Source: Gemmatimonadaceae bacterium (GTDB lineage: Bacteria; Gemmatimonadota; Gemmatimonadetes; Gemmatimonadales; Gemmatimonadaceae). Taken from it: DNA of 50,040 nucleotides. The stretch lies in contig JABFYH010000062.1 in the NCBI GenBank assembly GCA_013361335.1, positions 1 to 50,040 on the forward strand, read 5' to 3'. The notes below the pieces were generated by a model, which was not told the origin of the DNA, did no database searches, and saw nothing but the letters and a program-made list of their open reading frames with translations. Position 1 is the stretch's first letter. Each line of letters starts with the position of its first letter. Of the stretch, positions 1 through 9,887 are shown piece after piece. Made by a program: the position numbers and the translations under genes.

Positions 1-1571
1 GGGTAGACGATCGCATCCACGTAACCGCGCGCGGCGGCGTAGCGCGCGTCGAGCTGGTGTTCATAGTCGGCGCGCATCTCGTCGACGGCGCGCTGGGTGT
101 CGGCGTCGAGGGACTTCTTGGCGGCGGCCGCCTTGGTGAGCGCAGGACCGTGCACGGCCTGCACCGCGCTCTCCCCTTCCATCACCGCCATCCGGCCGGT
201 CGGCCAGGAGAAGATGAAATCGGGATCGAAGCCCTGCCCCGCCATCGCGTAGTAGCCGGCGCCGGAGGCATGATTGACGGTGAGCACGAGCTTCGGCACG
301 CGCGCCGTGGCCATGGCTTCGACGAAGCGCGCGCCGGAGCGGATCACGCCCTCGTGCTCGGACTCGGGGCCGACCATGAAGCCGGAGACGTCCTGCACGA
401 AGAGGAGCGGAATCCCCTCGCGGTCGCAGCGATCGATGTAGAAAGCGACCTTCTCGGCGCTCTCGGCGTACACGATGCCGCCGAAGCGCGGCTTCTCCCC
501 GGCGCGGCCCTTCACGAGACCACGCTGGTTGGCGATGATCGCGACGGGGATGCCGTCGATCCGCGCGTCGGCGCAGATCATCTCCTTCGCGAGGTGCTCC
601 TGGAATTCGACCAGCTTGCCATCGTCGACGATCGCGCGGAGTACGGCATGCATGTCGTAGGGCATGCGATGGTCGGTCGGTAGCAGGTCGTACAGGCGGT
701 CGGAGCTGCTCTCGCCGCCGCTGCGCGAAACGGGTCCTCCGCCGCTCGCTCTCCTCGCGTCTGTGGACCCGTTTCGCTCCGCTGCATCGATCATGTCGAC
801 ACCGGGCCGACCTGCCGCCGGGAGCATCGCCACCAACTCACGCAGCTTCGTGAGGCACGCACGGTCATCCTCCGCCGCATAGTGGGCAACGCCGCTCACT
901 TCCGTGTGCGTCGATGCTCCACCCAGCGTCTCGGCGTCAATGGACTGGCCGGTCGCGCCCTTCACGAGGTTCGGGCCGCCGAGGCCCATGAACGACGTGC
1001 CCTTCACCATGACGATGACGTCGGAGAGCGCGGGAAGGTAGGCGCCGCCGGCGATGCACTGGCCCATCACGGCCGCGAGCTGCGGGATCCGCAGGTAGCG
1101 GCGCATGATGGAGTTGTAGTAGAAGATCCGGCTCGCGCCGTACTGGCCGGGAAAGACGCCGCCCTGATAGGGGAGGTTCACACCCGCCGAGTCGACGAGG
1201 TACACGATGGGGATCCGACAGCGCATCGCGACCTCCTGCGCGCGCAGGATCTTGCGGATCGTCTCCGGCCACCAGGAGCCTGCCTTCACCGTTGCGTCGT
1301 TGGCGACGACGACCACCGGACGATCGTGAACGATGCCGAGCCCCGTGACGACGCCCGCCGCCGGCGCCTGGCCGTCGTACTGATCGTAGGCGACGAGGAG
1401 ACCCAGCTCGACGAAGCGCGCGTCCCGGTCGCACAGTCCGGCCACCCGCTCGCGCGCGGTGAGCTTCCCCTGCTTGTGCTGCTTGTCTGCCTTGTCGGGA
1501 CCCCCGCCCTGCCGCAGGCGGTCCTCGAGCGCGCGGACCTCGGCGCTCAGCTCGCGGAGCCGGTTCGTCAC
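1..1571 (-). CDS. Acyl-CoA carboxylase carboxyltransferase (beta) subunit, 3' end cut by window
   Basis: Reading the minus strand from a GTG at 1571 gives an uninterrupted frame to base 1 (about 523 residues, no stop yet). The start VTNRLRELSAEVRALEDRL and the motif KQHKQGKLTARERV are typical of biotin-dependent carboxyltransferase beta subunits. Further on come VDSAGVNLPYQGGVFPGQYG, GQCIAGGAYLPALSD and GGPNLVKGATGQ in the N-half, then QEHLAKEMICADARIDGIP and FVQDVSGFMVGPESE in the C-half. This is closest to the methylcrotonyl/propionyl-CoA carboxylase beta type. It transfers carboxyl from carboxybiotin to an acyl-CoA in the cytoplasm. The neighbouring acyl-CoA mutase genes suggest propionyl-CoA as substrate, but that is inference. 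The linker between the two halves (residues about 250-295) is enlarged and contains a DNA palindrome. The biotin carboxylase subunit is not in the window. Confidence 0.88.
   Translation of the reverse strand, partial: MTNRLRELSAEVRALEDRLRQGGGPDKADKQHKQGKLTARERVAGLCDRDARFVELGLLVAYDQYDGQAPAAGVVTGLGIVHDRPVVVVANDATVKAGSWWPETIRKILRAQEVAMRCRIPIVYLVDSAGVNLPYQGGVFPGQYGASRIFYYNSIMRRYLRIPQLAAVMGQCIAGGAYLPALSDVIVMVKGTSFMGLGGPNLVKGATGQSIDAETLGGASTHTEVSGVAHYAAEDDRACLTKLRELVAMLPAAGRPGVDMIDAAERNGSTDARRASGGGPVSRSGGESSSDRLYDLLPTDHRMPYDMHAVLRAIVDDGKLVEFQEHLAKEMICADARIDGIPVAIIANQRGLVKGRAGEKPRFGGIVYAESAEKVAFYIDRCDREGIPLLFVQDVSGFMVGPESEHEGVIRSGARFVEAMATARVPKLVLTVNHASGAGYYAMAGQGFDPDFIFSWPTGRMAVMEGESAVQAVHGPALTKAAAAKKSLDADTQRAVDEMRADYEHQLDARYAAARGYVDAIVY
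725..777. repeat. Inverted repeat inside the carboxyltransferase gene
   Basis: A perfect 13-bp inverted repeat: GCGAAACGGGTCC at 725-737 and GGACCCGTTTCGC at 765-777, with a 27-base loop. It lies in frame within the carboxyltransferase gene and encodes a low-complexity Ser/Gly/Arg stretch that family members usually lack. The minus-strand codons here include AGG and AGA, which are rare in the neighbouring genes. Confidence 0.75.
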
Positions 1572-1578
1572 GGCCGCG

Positions 1579-1989
1579 TCAGGCTTCCTGATGCGACTGC
1601 TCGGCGAACCATTCCTTGATGTACTCGATCAGCTCCGACGTCGGCGTGCCGGGGCCGAACAGCCTGCCGGTGCCCATCGCGTGCAGCGCATCCATGTCTT
1701 CCTTGGGGATGATCCCGCCGCCGGTGATCAGGATGTCCTCGCGCCCCTGCGCGCGGAGCAGCTCGAGCACGCGCGGGAAGAGAGTCATGTGCGCCCCGCT
1801 GAGGATCGAGAGGCCGACGACGTCGACGTCCTCCTGGATGGCGGCGGTGGCGATCATCTCCGGGGTCTGGTGCAGCCCGGTGTAGATCACTTCCATGCCG
1901 GCGTCCCGCAGCGCCGCGGCGACGACCTTGGCTCCTCGATCGTGGCCGTCGAGGCCGGGCTTGGCGACAAGAACGCGGATTGGACGCAT
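1579..1989 (-). CDS. Cobalamin-binding (small) subunit of methylmalonyl-CoA mutase-family enzyme
   Basis: A 136-residue stand-alone B12-binding domain. It starts [20 protein letters not shown], which carries the DxHxxG signature whose histidine is the lower axial ligand of cobalamin. The family blocks [13 protein letters not shown] and [15 protein letters not shown] follow, then [19 protein letters not shown] at the C-terminus. It would pair with the 570-residue catalytic subunit encoded at 2992-4704 to form the split mutase. The ATG at 1989 gives the canonical family start. The gene lies 7 bp upstream of the carboxyltransferase gene and just downstream of a methyltransferase gene, so the two mutase subunits are separated by one gene and one repeat element. 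Confidence 0.93.
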   Translation of the reverse strand: MRPIRVLVAKPGLDGHDRGAKVVAAALRDAGMEVIYTGLHQTPEMIATAAIQEDVDVVGLSILSGAHMTLFPRVLELLRAQGREDILITGGGIIPKEDMDALHAMGTGRLFGPGTPTSELIEYIKEWFAEQSHQEA

Positions 1990-2000
1990 AGACGTCAAAG

Positions 2001-2792
2001 CTAGCGGGCGCGCCGGCGACGCGGCAACTCGCGCTTGCGGGCGACGAGCAGCATCTCTCCCGAGCGGCGGGTCAGCGGCCGGTCGCGAAAGCCGTCGTAG
2101 GTCTCCTCGACGACGAGCCCGGCGTCGAGACACAGCTCGGCGAGGCGGGTCGCGGTGTAGAGGCGGATGCGGTGCTCGCGGGCCCCGCTGCCCGACGGAC
2201 CTTCCCAGGCCGTGTTGATCGTCAGCACACCGGACAGCGGGTCGAAGGCCCGCTCGTGGCCGATCATCGTGCCGTCGTCGGTCTTCCACCAGTCGCGCTC
2301 GAGAAAGCGGGCCATGACGCCGTCGCGGCTCCCGCCATGCCAGACGAGCGTCCCCCCGGGGGCGAGCACGCGGGCGAGCTCGCGCATCACGAGGGCGTCG
2401 TCGGCCGGGTCGGTGAAGAAGCCGAAGCTCGTGAACAGGTTGACGACGGCGTCGAAGCGGCCCGACCACGACCCTGGAAGCTTTCGCATGTCGCCGCGGG
2501 TGTACTTGAGCGTGGGTCCGGTGCCGCGCGCCTTCGCGAGGTCGATCAGGTGCCTGGAGTAATCGAGGCCGTCGACGCGAAAGCCGGCTTCGGCGAGGAG
2601 ATGCGCATGCCGCCCCTGCCCGCAGGGCACGTCGAGGATCCGGGACCCGCTCGGCAGGGCGAGAATGTCCATCAGCCGCGCGACCTCTTCCCGATCCCGC
2701 GCGAAGCTGAAGATGGGCTGGTACTCGAGCAGGTAATGCGCGTCGAAGTACGTGGCCCACCAGTCGGTGGCACTCACTTTCGGTCTGGTCAT
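2001..2792 (-). CDS. Class I SAM-dependent methyltransferase
   Basis: 263 residues. SAM-binding motif I reads [20 protein letters not shown], followed by [18 protein letters not shown] (acidic end of the second strand), then [15 protein letters not shown] and [14 protein letters not shown]. These identify a Rossmann-fold small-molecule methyltransferase of the Methyltransf_25/11 type. The substrate cannot be read from the sequence. Its position between the two subunits of the acyl-CoA mutase makes co-expression likely, but no methyltransferase is needed for the mutase reaction. The C-terminus is basic (ending ELPRRRRAR). The ATG at 2792 lies 4 bp from the inverted-repeat element, so any upstream ribosome site would have to lie within that element. 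Confidence 0.85.
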   Translation of the reverse strand: MTRPKVSATDWWATYFDAHYLLEYQPIFSFARDREEVARLMDILALPSGSRILDVPCGQGRHAHLLAEAGFRVDGLDYSRHLIDLAKARGTGPTLKYTRGDMRKLPGSWSGRFDAVVNLFTSFGFFTDPADDALVMRELARVLAPGGTLVWHGGSRDGVMARFLERDWWKTDDGTMIGHERAFDPLSGVLTINTAWEGPSGSGAREHRIRLYTATRLAELCLDAGLVVEETYDGFRDRPLTRRSGEMLLVARKRELPRRRRAR

Positions 2793-2796
2793 GGAA

Positions 2797-2991
2797 CTGA
2801 ATGCACGGAAAATACCGAAACAGCGAAAAAGGCGGACCAGGCATGAGGGTGCGGTAGGCGCGCAACACTGGCCCTACAACCACAAAGGTCTCGCCTTTTT
2901 CTTGTCGTGGGGCGGCCATGGCGCCCGGAGGCCGGCTCACCGTCGGAGCAATTCGCAGGTTTTGCTTTTTCCGCCTTTTCCGTGCACTCAG
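2797..2991. repeat. Inverted-repeat element, copy 1 (195 bp)
   Basis: The left end at 2797-2812 reads CTGAATGCACGGAAAA. The right end (2976-2991, read on the minus strand) is CTGAGTGCACGGAAAA, a 15/16 match. Purine-rich tracts of the form GCGAAAAAGGCGGA continue inward. The left 40 bases (2797-2836) match the left 40 bases of the element at 27767 at 31 of 40 positions without gaps. It fills the whole gap between the large mutase gene and the methyltransferase gene, ending one base before the mutase stop codon. It has no convincing coding content. Confidence 0.75.
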
Positions 2992-4700
<1,709 letters not shown>

Positions 4701-4704
<4 letters not shown>

Positions 4705-5759
4705 GTGGTCGTCCGCGTCAGAAGGTCGGCGCTGCGGCTGAGCAGCGCATCCGCGATCCCGAACGGCGTGTCCTGGCCGGACTCGAGCGCCGGCAGCCGC
4801 GCCTCGAGCCAGGCGATCGTCGCCGCGTCGTTCCAGAGGCGGCGGCGCGCCTTGTCCTCCACCACCTCCACCACCCGCTCGCGCAGGCGCGCGCGGCGCC
4901 GCTGGCGCAGGGTGCCGCTCCGCTCAAGATAGCGGAAGTGCCGGTCGAGCGCCTCCACGAGCTCGTCGATCCCCTGCTCCTGCACCCCGACGGTGCCGAG
5001 CACCGGGGGCGTCCAGACGTCGGCATCCTCGGCGCGCGCGGCGGCACGGACCTGCTTCACGAGGTTGTTGCGCGACAGGTCCACACCATGGTGCGCCGGG
5101 ACGTTGCGCATCGCCGACCCGCCGCGCATGCCGAGCATGATCTCGATCTCGTTGCGCAGCCGATCCGCCCCGGGACGATCCGATTTGTTCACGGTGAACA
5201 CGTCGGCGATCTCCATCACCCCGGCCTTGAGGGTCTGGATCGAGTCGCCACTCTCGGGGACGAGGACGACGAGGCTCGTGTCCGCGGTCCGGGCGACGTC
5301 GAGCTCACTCTGCCCCACCCCCACCGTCTCGATGAGGATCCGGTCCATCCCGAAGGCGTCGAGCACGTCGCAGGTCTCGCGCGTCGCCGCCGACAACCCG
5401 CCGAGGGAGCCGCGCGTCGCCAGCGACCGGATGTAGACACCGGGGTCGAGCGCGATGTCCTCCATGCGGATCCGGTCACCGAGGAGCGCGCCGCCGGTGA
5501 AGGGCGACGTCGGGTCCACGGCGACGATGCCGACGGTCAACCCGGCCTTGCGATACGCGCGGGCGAGCGCGGTGGTGAGCGTGCTCTTGCCCGCGCCCGG
5601 GGGCCCGGTCAACCCGATCCGCCGCGCGCGCCCCAGCATCGGGTGCCAGGTCGCGAGGAGCTGCTCGAAGCCGGGCCGGTGATTCTCCACGATGCTGATC
5701 GCGCGCGCCAGCGCCGGCGTGCGGCCCGCGGCGAAGTCGGCGAGCAGCCGCTCGTGCAT
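4701..5759 (-). CDS. meaB: MeaB/ArgK-family G-protein chaperone of the B12-dependent mutase
   Basis: 352 residues from the ATG at 5759. Walker [13 protein letters not shown] (49-60) is followed by [20 protein letters not shown], the switch/base region [20 protein letters not shown] and the guanine-specificity motif VNKSD. These are diagnostic for the MeaB GTPase, which loads and protects adenosylcobalamin in acyl-CoA mutases. A GTG at 5777 would give a 4-bp GTGA overlap with the upstream CNNM gene and six more residues, and is an equally possible start. The stop overlaps the mutase ATG by 4 bp, fitting co-expression with its client enzyme. The C-terminal dimerisation arm ([17 protein letters not shown]) is present. 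Confidence 0.93.
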
Positions 5760-5773
5760 CACGGGCGCGGCGG

Positions 5774-6745
5774 TCACGAGGCGGCTCGGGGCGCGGGCTC
5801 GTCGTGCTCGTCGCGAATGTCGCCTACCAGCTCCTCGAGCAGATCTTCGAGCGTGACGATCCCCGCCGTGCGGGCCTCCGTGTCCTGCACGACGGCGAGG
5901 TGCCGGCTCTGACGCAGCATCCGGAACAGCAGCTCGCTGCACTTCGTCGAATCGAAGGCGATGGCGACCGGACGGATCTCCGGCACCGCCTCGCCGCGAA
6001 GCTTGAGGACGTCGAAGGCGTGCATCATGCCGATCACGCGATCCAGCGTCCCCTCGTACACCGGTGCCCGGCTGAACTCCGACGTCGCGAACTCCTCGGC
6101 GACCGCCCGCGGTGAGGCGGCGACGCTGATCGCGAAGATCTCGCTGCGCGGGATCATCACGTCGCGCACCGTCTTCTCGCCGAACTGCATCACGCCGGTG
6201 ATGATCTCCATCTCCTGCCGTTCGCCGACCCCCTCGAGCTCTCCCTCGCGCAGCAGATCCTGGATCGTGTCGCGCTCGGGGGCGTTGTGGAGCTGCGCCT
6301 GACGGTCGAACGGCTTGCTGGCGAGACGTCCCGCGGCGACGACCGGCGCCGCGACGATCGCCGCTCCCTCCAACAACGGACCGAGGGCCGACGCGACGCC
6401 CGGCGCGAACCGGCGCGCCAGCGCACGCGGCACCAGCTGCCCGAAGACGACCACCAGCGCCGCGAAGCCGGCCAGCGCCCACGCCAGGCGTGTCGTGTCG
6501 GTGCCGTGATCCATCGCCAGCAGCTCGCCGCAGAGCACCAGCACGAGCGCCACCGTGGCGCTCGACGCGATGATGAGTCGCTGCGGACGCTCGAGGTAGA
6601 CGAGCGCCGCCCGCGCGCCGCGCAGCTCGCGCTCCACCCAGTGCCGGAGCCAGATGCGGCTCACCGACCGCATCGCCATTCCCCCGGCGGTCAGCGCGGC
6701 CACCAGCGCCAGGCCGAGCGCGAGGAGCATCGTCTGCGATCTCAT
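5774..6745 (-). CDS. CNNM/HlyC-family membrane protein with CBS pair (short paralogue)
   Basis: 323 residues. The N-terminal DUF21-like membrane region has hydrophobic segments near residues 3-25, 55-75 and 85-105. A CBS-domain pair follows: TVRDVMIPRSEIFAISVAA, APVYEGTLDRVIGMMHAFDVL and GIVTLEDLLEELVGDIRDEHD. The C-terminal CorC_HlyC domain found in the paralogue just upstream is missing; the protein stops about ten residues after the second CBS motif. CNNM proteins are linked to Mg2+ efflux; that role here is family inference. It overlaps its paralogue by 4 bp (ATGA). Confidence 0.85.
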   Translation of the reverse strand: MRSQTMLLALGLALVAALTAGGMAMRSVSRIWLRHWVERELRGARAALVYLERPQRLIIASSATVALVLVLCGELLAMDHGTDTTRLAWALAGFAALVVVFGQLVPRALARRFAPGVASALGPLLEGAAIVAAPVVAAGRLASKPFDRQAQLHNAPERDTIQDLLREGELEGVGERQEMEIITGVMQFGEKTVRDVMIPRSEIFAISVAASPRAVAEEFATSEFSRAPVYEGTLDRVIGMMHAFDVLKLRGEAVPEIRPVAIAFDSTKCSELLFRMLRQSRHLAVVQDTEARTAGIVTLEDLLEELVGDIRDEHDEPAPRAAS

Positions 6746-7992
6746 ACCACCGCCGCCGAGCCGGCCGGCGTCTGCACCCGCTCGAAGTAGACGCGCTCGA
6801 TGCGCCGCCGCCGCACCCGCTCGATGACCATCTTGTACGAGCCGAGCTTCACCGTCTCGCCGGCCCGCGGCACGCGACCGAAGGTCTCGTACACCAGGCC
6901 GCCGACGGTGTTGAGGTCCTCGCGCACGAAGTCCTGACCGAGCAGCTCGGAGAGCTCGTCGAGCGCGAGCCGGCCGCTCACCCAGAAGCGCTTGTTGTCC
7001 TCCTGCTCGATCTCCGGCTCCTCGTCGTCGTACTCGTCGTGGATCTCGCCGACGATCTCCTCCAGGACGTCCTCGATCGTCACCAGCCCCGCCGTGCCGC
7101 CGAACTCGTCGCTCACGATGGCGATGTGCGTGCGCGCCGCCTTGAAGTCGCGCAGCTGGACGTCGATCGCCTTCGACGTCGGGATGAAGGTCGCCGGCCG
7201 GATCAACGTCTGCCAACCGTGCATCGGCTCGTCGTCGTCGATGACGAAGGGGAGCAGATCCTTCGCGTAGAGAATGCCCTGGATGTTGTCGAGCGTCTCC
7301 TCGTACACCGGAAAGCGCGCATGCTCGGAGCTGCGCACCCGATCGACGACCTCGCTCCAGTTCGTCGTGTGCTCGATCCCCACGATGTCGACGCGCGGCA
7401 CCATCACCTCGCGCACGGCGGTGTCCCCAAGGGAGAAGACGCCGTGCAGCAGCGCCTCCTCGTCGCGCGACACGTCCGCCTCCGCGGCCACGACCTGTCG
7501 GAACTGCTCCGTCGCCTCCTCACGCTGCTCCGCGCGCTCCTCGATCGAAGGGGCAGGCATGACGCGCTCGAACGTCGTATCGAGCACGACGCCGAGCCGC
7601 AGCACCGGCGACAGCACCAGATCGAGCACACGGATCAGCGGCGAGAAGGCGATCGCGAGGCGCGGCGCGGTCGCGAAGCCGAGGGACCGGCTCATCCCCT
7701 CGACGACGATGACGACGAGCAGCCCGACGAGGAAGGCGATCCCCCATCCGCGCACGCCGTCGCCGCGTTGGATCCCGGTCGCGCGGGCCAGCGCCGCGCC
7801 GGCGACGAGATGCGCCATCACGCGAGTCAGCGCGAGGGCGCGATGGGCGCGCTCGCCCCGTCGCAGCGTCCCGACGACGGGTGGAGATGGCTCGGGGTCG
7901 GGGTCGCCCCCGAGGAGGGCGCCGTCGGCGGCGGCAGCGAGGCCCGCGAGGAGCACCGCACCACCCGCGACCGCGAGAGCGACCGCGCTCAT
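6742..7992 (-). CDS. CNNM/HlyC-CorC family transporter-like protein with CBS pair and CorC domain
   Basis: 416 residues from the ATG at 7992, which overlaps the ybeY stop by 4 bp. Three to four hydrophobic segments (DUF21 region) fill residues 1-125. The linker carries an acidic run (SIEERAEQREEATEQFRQ). The CBS pair includes AVREVMVPRVDIVGIEHT, FPVYEETLDNIQGILYAKDL and GLVTIEDVLEEIVGEIHDEY. A CorC_HlyC domain at the C-terminus reads FWVSGRLALDELSELLG and TVGGLVYETFGRVPRAGETV. A CNNM gene directly after ybeY is a common bacterial arrangement. The DUF21 part is shorter and more charged than usual. Mg2+/Co2+ transport is the family role; it is not shown by the sequence itself. Confidence 0.88.
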   Translation of the reverse strand: MSAVALAVAGGAVLLAGLAAAADGALLGGDPDPEPSPPVVGTLRRGERAHRALALTRVMAHLVAGAALARATGIQRGDGVRGWGIAFLVGLLVVIVVEGMSRSLGFATAPRLAIAFSPLIRVLDLVLSPVLRLGVVLDTTFERVMPAPSIEERAEQREEATEQFRQVVAAEADVSRDEEALLHGVFSLGDTAVREVMVPRVDIVGIEHTTNWSEVVDRVRSSEHARFPVYEETLDNIQGILYAKDLLPFVIDDDEPMHGWQTLIRPATFIPTSKAIDVQLRDFKAARTHIAIVSDEFGGTAGLVTIEDVLEEIVGEIHDEYDDEEPEIEQEDNKRFWVSGRLALDELSELLGQDFVREDLNTVGGLVYETFGRVPRAGETVKLGSYKMVIERVRRRRIERVYFERVQTPAGSAAVV

Positions 7993-8432
7993 GCCGCCGC
8001 CAGCGCCGAGCGCAGCAGACGCTCCTGACGGCGCCACATCGGCGACCCGTAGCGCGATTCGTCCACCGGATGGTCATAGCCCAGCACGTGCAGCACGCCG
8101 TGCACGACGAGCCGCAGCGTCTCCTCCCGCACGCCGCGTCCATGCTCCGCGGCGTTGCGCCGTGCCACCGCGGGGGCGACGTACACGTCACCGATCACCG
8201 GGCCGCCACGAACGCCCGGCGCGAAGCCGAAGGCAATGACGTCGGTCGGGCCGCGATGCCGCAGATGGCGCCAGTTGAGGGCGGCGATCTCGCGGTCCGA
8301 CACGAAGGCAATCGACACAAGCGCGTCGCGCACGCGCTCCGCCTTCAGCACCCGCTGGGCGACGTCCACGACGCGGGCCCGTGCCACGGCGACGCGGACG
8401 CCTTCGGCGGTGACGTCCACGATGCGCGTCAC
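7989..8432 (-). CDS. ybeY: Endoribonuclease YbeY
   Basis: 147 residues from the GTG at 8432, which overlaps the upstream HD gene by 4 bp. The zinc-binding signature reads LVVHGVLHVLGYDHPVDE, the HGxLHLxGyDH motif with three metal-binding histidines. Upstream are VSIAFVSDREIAALNWRHL and TDVIAFGF (the family's TDVLSFPF), then IGDVYVAP. YbeY is a single-strand RNase for 16S rRNA 3'-end maturation and ribosome quality control. Its neighbours PhoH and the membrane HD protein are the normal context for this gene. Confidence 0.93.
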   Translation of the reverse strand: MTRIVDVTAEGVRVAVARARVVDVAQRVLKAERVRDALVSIAFVSDREIAALNWRHLRHRGPTDVIAFGFAPGVRGGPVIGDVYVAPAVARRNAAEHGRGVREETLRLVVHGVLHVLGYDHPVDESRYGSPMWRRQERLLRSALAAA

Positions 8433-9886
8433 CGGCGCGCCGCCTCCAGCCCGGGCACCGGTGTCGGATACTCGACGCGGGCATGATACATCCCGCCCAG
8501 CACGCGCACGAACTGCTGCTGGATGATCGTGAGCTGGCGCAGGGTGAGGGGCGCGTCGCGCAGCTGCCCCTGCTCCAGGCGCTGCCGGATCACCGCGTCG
8601 ACGACCTCGGCGATGCGCTCCGGCGTCGGCTCGCTCAGGGCGCGCGTCGCCGCTTCGGCCCCGTCGGCGAGCATGACGACCGCCGTCTCGGCGCTCTGCG
8701 GCACCGGCCCGGGATAGCGGTACTCGGCGGCGTTGGCGACGACGCCGTCGCGCTCCCGCGCCTTCTCGAGGAAGAAGGCGATCGTGCCGGTGCCGTGATG
8801 CTCGGCGATGAAGGCGCGGATCGAGCGCGGCATGCGCTCCGCGTCCGCCAGCTCGAGCCCGTCGCGCACGTGGTTGCGGATGATCGTGGCGCTGGCGCTC
8901 GGCTTGAGCTTGTCGTGCAGGTTGCGCCCGCGCGGCTGGTTCTCGACGAAGTACTGCGGCTTGCCGAGCTTCCCGATGTCGTGGTAGTAGGCGCCGACGC
9001 GCGCCAGCACGGCGTTCGCGCCGATGGCGCGGCAGGCCGCCTCGGCGAGGTTCGCGATCGCGATCGTGTGGGCGTAGGTGCCGGGCGCCTCGAGGCTGAG
9101 CCGCTGGAGCAGCGGCCGATTGAGGTCGCCCCACTCGAGCAGGGTGAGATGCGTCTCGCGGCCGGTCCAGCGCTCGGCGAAGGGGAGCACGAGCACCGCC
9201 GCGATGACGCCCGCCACCGTCCCCGCGAGGCCACGCACCATCGACGACGTGATCTCGATCGTCGGAGTGCCGAGCGCCAGCCCCGTGACCGCCAGCGCGA
9301 GCACCAGGGCGCCGGCGGTGGCGGCCATCCAGAGATACGATTGGTCGCGGCGCGACACCGGCCGCACGACGAGCGCCGCCGTGACCCCGGCCGCCAGCAT
9401 GACCGGCAAGGCGTCCGCGTCGCGATAGGCCGGCTGCACGGCGACCAGCACGCCGACGCAGCACACCACGAGCAGCCCGAGGCGTCGATCGAACAGCGCG
9501 CTGACGACGACGGCGACGAACGCCACTGGCACCAGCTCCGGGGAGCCGGGCGTGAGACGAGCCGCGAGGGCGCCCACGCCGATGGCGACGGCGGCGAGCA
9601 TCGCCAGCAGCACCAGCGCGCGGGGCTCGTCGAAGACGTCGGGCCGTAGCTGTCGCATGACGACGCACATCCCCGCGACGAGGAGCAGGTTCGACGCGAC
9701 CGCGCCGGCCACTCCAGCGTGACCCGGCGCGCTCTGCGCGGCGCCGAGCGCGAAGCTGGCGAGCAGCGCGAGCGCGCACGCGCCGCCGGCGACGGCGAGC
9801 AGGCGCGCCGGGCCTGCGGGCGCCGTGCTCCTGCCGACGGCGACCCCATGACCGGGTGTCCGCTCGAGCTGCGCGCGCAGGCTCAC
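8429..9886 (-). CDS. Membrane HD phosphohydrolase, PgpH-like (7TM-HD family)
   Basis: 485 residues from a GTG at 9886. About six to seven hydrophobic segments lie between residues 28 and 240, followed by a cytoplasmic HD domain. The domain shows TYAHTIAIANLAEAACRAIG, the metal motif AYYHDIGKLGKPQYF (HD near 302-303), IIRNHVRDGLELA and FIAEHHGTGTIAFFL, with a final ETAVVMLADGAEAATRAL. This matches the PgpH family, which degrades c-di-AMP. The usual large extracellular 7TMR-HDED domain of about 250 residues is absent, so it resembles a truncated membrane anchor plus HD. Whether it acts on c-di-AMP is not determinable. The gene sits between phoH and ybeY, the typical PgpH position. Confidence 0.88.
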   Translation of the reverse strand: MSLRAQLERTPGHGVAVGRSTAPAGPARLLAVAGGACALALLASFALGAAQSAPGHAGVAGAVASNLLLVAGMCVVMRQLRPDVFDEPRALVLLAMLAAVAIGVGALAARLTPGSPELVPVAFVAVVVSALFDRRLGLLVVCCVGVLVAVQPAYRDADALPVMLAAGVTAALVVRPVSRRDQSYLWMAATAGALVLALAVTGLALGTPTIEITSSMVRGLAGTVAGVIAAVLVLPFAERWTGRETHLTLLEWGDLNRPLLQRLSLEAPGTYAHTIAIANLAEAACRAIGANAVLARVGAYYHDIGKLGKPQYFVENQPRGRNLHDKLKPSASATIIRNHVRDGLELADAERMPRSIRAFIAEHHGTGTIAFFLEKARERDGVVANAAEYRYPGPVPQSAETAVVMLADGAEAATRALSEPTPERIAEVVDAVIRQRLEQGQLRDAPLTLRQLTIIQQQFVRVLGGMYHARVEYPTPVPGLEAARR

Positions 9887-9887
9887 G

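Noticed and set aside
5760..6482. Long N-terminal extension of the meaB frame
   Set aside because: The extra 240 residues overlap the CNNM gene in another frame and have low-complexity Arg/Gly composition. The MeaB family begins at the ATG near 5759.
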